A DNA stretch of 39,503 nucleotides from an uncultured Flavobacteriales bacterium (GTDB lineage: Bacteria; Bacteroidota; Bacteroidia; Flavobacteriales_G; NORP312). Shown piece after piece: positions 35,236 to 39,503 of this stretch. Location of the stretch: the NCBI GenBank assembly GCA_905480125.1, contig CAJQPE010000050.1, positions 1 through 39,503 of the forward strand. Direction: 5' to 3'. Made by a program: the position numbers and the translations under genes. The notes beneath the pieces were generated by a model. The model did not search any database, was not told the origin of the DNA, and saw nothing but the letters and a program-made list of their open reading frames with translations. How positions within the stretch are numbered: the stretch's first letter is position 1; every line of letters begins with the position of its first letter.

Positions 35236-35928
35236 ATGGGAATTTCAAAAGCAAGAAAATCAGTATTGGCTAAATACGATTCAGAAAAATTACATACTGT
35301 GGCTGAAGCGACACAAGTAATCAAAGATATTACAACAACTAAATTTGATGCTACTGTAGATGTTGCGATTAAATTAGGGGTTGATCCAAGAAAAGCGAAT
35401 CAAATGGTTCGTGGAATCTGTACTCTTCCTCACGGAACGGGTAAAAATGTGAAAGTATTAGTATTATGTACTCCGGATAAAGAAGCTGAAGCTAAAGAAG
35501 CAGGGGCTGATTATGTTGGATTAGACGAATACATCGAAAAAATTAAAGGTGGATGGACCGATGTCGATGTTATTATTACCATGCCTTCTGCAATGGGTAA
35601 AGTTGGAGCTCTAGGTCGCGTTTTGGGACCAAGAGGATTGATGCCTAACCCAAAAACTGGAACAGTAACTATGGAAGTAGGAAAAGCTGTGAAGGATGTA
35701 AAAGGCGGAAAAATTGACTTTAAAGTTGATAAATTTGGTATCATCCACTCAGTAATTGGAAAAGCATCTTTCGATGCTCAAAAGCTGACTGAAAACGCAA
35801 GTGAACTGTTACAAACCATAATTAAATTAAAACCGTCATCGGCTAAAGGTACATATGTGAGAAGTGTGTCTTTTTCAAGTACGATGAGTCCTAGTGTGAA
35901 AGTTGAACCTAAGTCTATTGAAGCTTAA
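35236..35928 (+). CDS. rplA: 50S ribosomal protein uL1
   Basis: 230 residues. Two-domain L1 with [20 protein letters not shown] (~47-66) and the conserved [15 protein letters not shown] (~131-145). It forms the mobile L1 stalk that handles the E-site tRNA and in many bacteria represses its own operon. Unusually for this window, the start has a clear SD-like GGAGG (35223-35227) with 8 bases before the ATG. Confidence 0.98.
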   Translation: MGISKARKSVLAKYDSEKLHTVAEATQVIKDITTTKFDATVDVAIKLGVDPRKANQMVRGICTLPHGTGKNVKVLVLCTPDKEAEAKEAGADYVGLDEYIEKIKGGWTDVDVIITMPSAMGKVGALGRVLGPRGLMPNPKTGTVTMEVGKAVKDVKGGKIDFKVDKFGIIHSVIGKASFDAQKLTENASELLQTIIKLKPSSAKGTYVRSVSFSSTMSPSVKVEPKSIEA

Positions 35929-35957
35929 TCAGCCGAGGCATTATAAATTTTATAATT

Positions 35958-36476
35958 ATGAATAAATTAGAAAAAAACGAATTCATCGATAGTTTAGCTG
36001 CAAAGCTAACTGATGCAAAAACGTTCTATTTAACTGATATTGCAACTCTTGATGCGGAAGCTTCATCCAAATTGAGAAGACTTTGTTTTAATAAACAAGT
36101 TAGCATGCAAGTTGTTAAAAATACATTGCTTAAAAAGGCAATGGAGCGCGTTGAAGGTAAAAATTATGAAGAATTGTTCGGCACTTTGAAGGGCAATACA
36201 TCTATAATGTTTACCGATGTAGCAAATGCACCAGCAAAACTTATCAAAGAGTTCAGAAAGAAAAATGATAAACCATTGTTAAAAGGAGCCTTCGTTGAAG
36301 AATCTATTTACATTGGTGAAGATAACTTAGACACGTTGGCTAGCTTGAAATCTAAAGAAGAGTTAATTGGCGACATCATTATGTTACTTCAATCACCAGC
36401 TAAAAATGTAATTTCTGGTTTACAATCAGGAGGAAATACATTGTCTGGCTTGGTGAAAACCTTATCAGAAAGATAA
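35958..36476 (+). CDS. rplJ: 50S ribosomal protein uL10
   Basis: 172 residues. Base of the L7/L12 stalk: N-terminal rRNA-binding domain (FYLTDIATLDAEASSKLRRL; VVKNTLLKKAM) and C-terminal helix that binds L7/L12 dimers (~145-172). The ATG follows an AT-rich palindromic stretch without an SD. Starts 29 bases after rplA and 41 bases before rplL. Confidence 0.97.
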   Translation: MNKLEKNEFIDSLAAKLTDAKTFYLTDIATLDAEASSKLRRLCFNKQVSMQVVKNTLLKKAMERVEGKNYEELFGTLKGNTSIMFTDVANAPAKLIKEFRKKNDKPLLKGAFVEESIYIGEDNLDTLASLKSKEELIGDIIMLLQSPAKNVISGLQSGGNTLSGLVKTLSER

Positions 36477-36517
36477 ATTAATTTTAATAGTAAAAACACA
36501 ATTTAATACTTATAAAA

Positions 36518-36895
36518 ATGGCAGATTTAAAAAAGTTCGCTGAAGATTTAGTTAACCTTACAGTAAAAGAAGTTAACGAGTTAGCTGAAATATTAAAAGA
36601 TGAGCATGGTATAGAGCCAGCTGCGGCAGCTGTTGCAGTAGCTGCTCCAGGTGCAGGTGGTGACGCTGGTGCAGAAGAAGACAAGTCAGAGTTTGATGTA
36701 ATACTTACAGCGGCTGGTGGTTCTAAACTAGCGGTAGTTAAATTAGTAAAGGAGCTTACGGGTCTTGGACTTAAAGAAGCAAAGGGATTAGTTGACGGAG
36801 CTCCTAGCGCTGTAAAAGAAGGTATAGCCAAAGACGAAGCAGAAGCTTTGAAAAAGCAACTTGAAGAAGCAGGAGCTGAAGTTGAGCTTAAATAA
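36518..36895 (+). CDS. rplL: 50S ribosomal protein bL12 (L7/L12)
   Basis: 125 residues. N-terminal dimerisation helices (~1-35, [20 protein letters not shown]), a flexible Ala/Gly-rich hinge (~37-55), and the globular C-terminal domain (~57-125: [35 protein letters not shown]) that recruits translational GTPases. The last gene before the rplL-rpoB hairpin. Confidence 0.98.
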   Translation: MADLKKFAEDLVNLTVKEVNELAEILKDEHGIEPAAAAVAVAAPGAGGDAGAEEDKSEFDVILTAAGGSKLAVVKLVKELTGLGLKEAKGLVDGAPSAVKEGIAKDEAEALKKQLEEAGAEVELK

Positions 36896-36921
36896 GCCCT
36901 CTTTAATGCATTTATAGAAAT

Positions 36922-36953
36922 GGTTTAGACCCTATTGGGTCTAAACCCTTTTT
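36922..36953 (+). terminator. Terminator/attenuator between rplL and rpoB
   Basis: GGTTTAGACCC (36922-36932) and GGGTCTAAACC (36937-36947) form a perfect 11-pair stem with loop TATT, followed by C and five Ts. It lies 26 bases after the rplL stop and 42 bases before rpoB, at the place of the partial terminator known in E. coli. Confidence 0.85.
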
Positions 36954-36995
36954 AGTTTAGTAATAATTTTAATTTTCAACTTAATCTTCCAATAA

Positions 36996-39503
36996 ATGGA
37001 TACTAGCGTTAAATCAGAAAGAATAAGTTTCACTTCAGTTAAAAACCCACTTGATTTTCCAGATTTCTTGGATATCCAAGTAAAGTCTTTTCAGGATTTC
37101 TTCCAATTGGAAACAACTCCTGAAAATAGAGAAGACGAAGGGCTTTTTAAGGTATTTAGTGAGAATTTCCCAATTACCGATTCCAGAAACAACTTCGTAT
37201 TAGAATTTCTTGATTATTTCGTAGATCCACCGAGATACGGGATGGCAGAATGTATCGAGCGTGGTTTAACATACAGCGTTCCATTAAAGGCTAAATTGAA
37301 ACTATATTGTACAGATCCCGAGCATGAGGATTTCGAAACAATTGTACAGGATGTCTATTTAGGGACTATCCCTTACATGACTCCAAAGGGTTCGTTTATT
37401 GTGAATGGAGCAGAGCGTGTTGTTGTATCGCAACTACACCGTTCTCCTGGAGTATTTTTCGGACAAAGCTTCCATGCCAATGGAACTAAGCTTTATTCTG
37501 CGAGAGTGATTCCTTTTAAAGGCTCTTGGATTGAATTTGCTACCGATATTAATGGTGTGATGTTCGCATACATCGACCGTAAAAAGAAACTACCTGTAAC
37601 TGCACTGCTAAGAGCAATTGGTTACGAAAGTGATAAAGATATCCTTGAGATATTTGGTCTTGCTGATGAAATTAAGGTATCTAAAGCTGGCATTAAAAAA
37701 GTAGTAGGAAGAACGCTTGCAGCAAGAGTTCTAAAATCATGGTTCGAAGATTTCGTAGATGAAGATACTGGAGAAGTGGTATCAATCGAAAGAAACGAAG
37801 TTATCGTAGATCGTGAGACCGTTATTGAAAAAGAACACGTTGATTTAATTGCTGATTCCGGTTCTAAAACAATCCTTCTTCATAAAGAAGATGTTAACAC
37901 TGGAGATTACTCAATTATTTACAATACACTTCAAAAAGATCCTTCGAATTCCGAGATAGAAGCCGTAGAGCATATCTATAGGGTTCTTCGTAACGCTGAG
38001 CCACCAGACATTGAAACAGCACGTGGTATTATCGATAAATTATTTTTCTCTGATAAGAGATATGATTTGGGAGAAGTTGGTCGTTTTAGAATCAACAAGA
38101 AATTAAAATTAGATATTGATATCGAAATTAGAATTCTTACAAAAGAAGATATCATTTGTATTATCAAGTATCTTATCGAGTTAGTAAACTCCAAGACAGA
38201 TGTTGATGATATTGATCACTTAAGTAATAGACGTGTTAGAACCGTTGGTGAGCAATTATATAATCAGTTTGGTGTAGGTCTTTCAAGAATGGCGAGAACT
38301 ATTCGAGAGAGGATGAACGTTAGAGATAACGAGGTGTTTACACCAATCGATTTAATTAATGCTAAAACTTTATCTGCGGTAATTAATTCTTTCTTCGGAA
38401 CAAATCAATTATCACAGTTTATGGACCAAACAAATCCACTTTCTGAGGTAACTCACAAACGTAGATTGTCAGCTCTAGGGCCTGGCGGTTTATCAAGAGA
38501 AAGAGCTGGTTTCGAGGTACGTGATGTGCACTATACTCATTACGGTCGCCTATGCACCATTGAAACACCTGAAGGTCCAAATATTGGATTGATTTCTTCA
38601 CTTTGTGTTTTCGCAAAAGTGAATAAATTAGGCTTTATTGAAACCCCTTATCGTACGGTAAGTGGTGGTAAGGTAAACTTAAAGAATAATGATATAATTT
38701 ACCTAAGTGCAGAAGAAGAAAATGAGCAAACGATTGCTCAGGCTAATGCGCCGATAAGTGATTCAGGAGATTTTGCAAAAGAAAAGATTAAAGCTAGATT
38801 CGAAGGTGACTTTCCTATTACTGGTCCGGAGGATGTTACTTTGATGGATGTTGCACCTAATCAAATTGCTTCAATAGCAGCTTCTTTGATACCTTTTCTT
38901 GAGCATGATGATGCAAATAGGGCTCTTATGGGATCAAATATGCAGCGTCAAGCAACACCATTAATGAGAGCAGAATCTCCAGTTGTTGGAACAGGTCTTG
39001 AAGGCCCAGTTGCAAGAGATTCTCGAGTATTAATTAATGCTGAAGGCACAGGAGTTATTCATTATGTTGATGCTGACGAAATTATTGTTAAGTATAACAG
39101 AAGTGAAGATGATAAATTAGTTAGCTTCGGTGATGATTTTATATCTTATCCATTAACTAAATTCTCAAAAACTAATCAGAATACCTGCATAAACTTGCGT
39201 CCGATTGTTAAAAAAGGCGAGAAAGTTACAAATGGCCAAGTATTAAGTGAAGGCTATGCTACGCAAGGCGGAGAATTAGCTTTAGGTAGAAATCTGAAAG
39301 TTGCATTTATGCCTTGGAACGGTTACAATTTTGAGGATGCAATTGTAATTTCTGAAGATGTTGTAAGAAATGATATTTTCACTTCTCTTCATATTACAGA
39401 ACATACTCTTGAGGTTAGAGATACTAAACGCGGAACAGAAGAGTTAACAGCAGATATTCCAAACGTAAGTGAAGAGGCAACAAAAAACCTTGATGAAAAC
39501 GGG
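36996..39503 (+). CDS. rpoB: DNA-directed RNA polymerase subunit beta (C-terminus beyond the window)
   Basis: The frame opens at the ATG at 36996 ([20 protein letters not shown]) and stays open for 836 codons to the right edge; full-length Bacteroidota RpoB is about 1270 residues. It forms the beta side of the RNA polymerase active cleft. The rifampicin-binding cluster is intact (~470-520: [20 protein letters not shown] then [20 protein letters not shown]), with the D516-, H526-, R529- and S531-equivalent residues of E. coli all present, so a rifampicin-sensitive enzyme is expected. One difference from E. coli in that cluster is T in place of N518. Downstream motifs include [14 protein letters not shown] and [16 protein letters not shown], the conserved beta region near the catalytic centre. 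Confidence 0.97.
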   Translation, partial: MDTSVKSERISFTSVKNPLDFPDFLDIQVKSFQDFFQLETTPENREDEGLFKVFSENFPITDSRNNFVLEFLDYFVDPPRYGMAECIERGLTYSVPLKAKLKLYCTDPEHEDFETIVQDVYLGTIPYMTPKGSFIVNGAERVVVSQLHRSPGVFFGQSFHANGTKLYSARVIPFKGSWIEFATDINGVMFAYIDRKKKLPVTALLRAIGYESDKDILEIFGLADEIKVSKAGIKKVVGRTLAARVLKSWFEDFVDEDTGEVVSIERNEVIVDRETVIEKEHVDLIADSGSKTILLHKEDVNTGDYSIIYNTLQKDPSNSEIEAVEHIYRVLRNAEPPDIETARGIIDKLFFSDKRYDLGEVGRFRINKKLKLDIDIEIRILTKEDIICIIKYLIELVNSKTDVDDIDHLSNRRVRTVGEQLYNQFGVGLSRMARTIRERMNVRDNEVFTPIDLINAKTLSAVINSFFGTNQLSQFMDQTNPLSEVTHKRRLSALGPGGLSRERAGFEVRDVHYTHYGRLCTIETPEGPNIGLISSLCVFAKVNKLGFIETPYRTVSGGKVNLKNNDIIYLSAEEENEQTIAQANAPISDSGDFAKEKIKARFEGDFPITGPEDVTLMDVAPNQIASIAASLIPFLEHDDANRALMGSNMQRQATPLMRAESPVVGTGLEGPVARDSRVLINAEGTGVIHYVDADEIIVKYNRSEDDKLVSFGDDFISYPLTKFSKTNQNTCINLRPIVKKGEKVTNGQVLSEGYATQGGELALGRNLKVAFMPWNGYNFEDAIVISEDVVRNDIFTSLHITEHTLEVRDTKRGTEELTADIPNVSEEATKNLDENG

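Noticed and set aside
1-39503. CRISPR array, insertion sequence or rRNA operon
   Set aside because: No regularly spaced direct repeats, transposase genes with terminal repeats, or rRNA-like sequence were found anywhere in the window.

Overview
The window looks like the chromosome of an AT-rich member of the Bacteroidota, probably a Flavobacteriales-like marine lineage; the exact lineage is inference. Supporting signs are: large secreted proteins with CUB, PKD and SprB-like modules; a type B (gliding-motility type) C-terminal sorting domain on two proteins; a PorE-like type IX secretion (T9SS) component; a type III glutamine synthetase; a fused SecDF; repeated TAnnTTTG promoter boxes; and start codons that follow A/T-rich stretches rather than Shine-Dalgarno (SD) sequences.

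Positions 1-9290 form an accessory, surface-oriented block entirely on the minus strand. Read in the direction of transcription, it holds a small secreted protein, a 1140-residue CUB/P-domain/SprB/PKD protein with a T9SS type B tail, an ECF sigma factor, and a 425-residue single-pass membrane protein shaped like an anti-sigma factor but carrying PKD and type B tail-like domains outside the membrane. A 390-base gene-free gap follows, then a second small secreted protein and a second giant multidomain protein that runs off the left edge. The sigma factor with its membrane partner, and the repeated 'small secreted protein + giant adhesin' layout, are the most unusual parts of the window.

Positions 9500-32000 are housekeeping and metabolism, mostly on the plus strand: malate dehydrogenase, a DCC-family protein (minus strand), SecDF, TatA with a Na+/Ca2+ antiporter, type III glutamine synthetase, the PorE-like protein, a purM-prfA-pyrF run, a DUF2851 protein, a two-TM K+ channel with an RCK domain, an RmlD-like reductase, an alanine/glycine:cation symporter, a helix-hairpin-helix membrane protein, an acyl-CoA dehydrogenase, ribosomal protein bS21, a XerC/D-like recombinase and a hibernation-promoting factor. 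Most transcription units end in clear intrinsic terminators.

Positions 32050-39503 hold the conserved translation/transcription block: tRNA-Thr(TGT), tRNA-Tyr(GTA), tRNA-Gly(TCC), tRNA-Thr(GGT), tuf, tRNA-Trp(CCA), secE, nusG, rplK, rplA, rplJ, rplL and rpoB (cut by the right edge). The order parallels the thrU-tyrU-glyT-thrT-tufB and secE-nusG-rplKAJL-rpoBC clusters of Escherichia coli. A strong hairpin lies between rplL and rpoB, and a promoter overlaps an upstream terminator just before the first tRNA.
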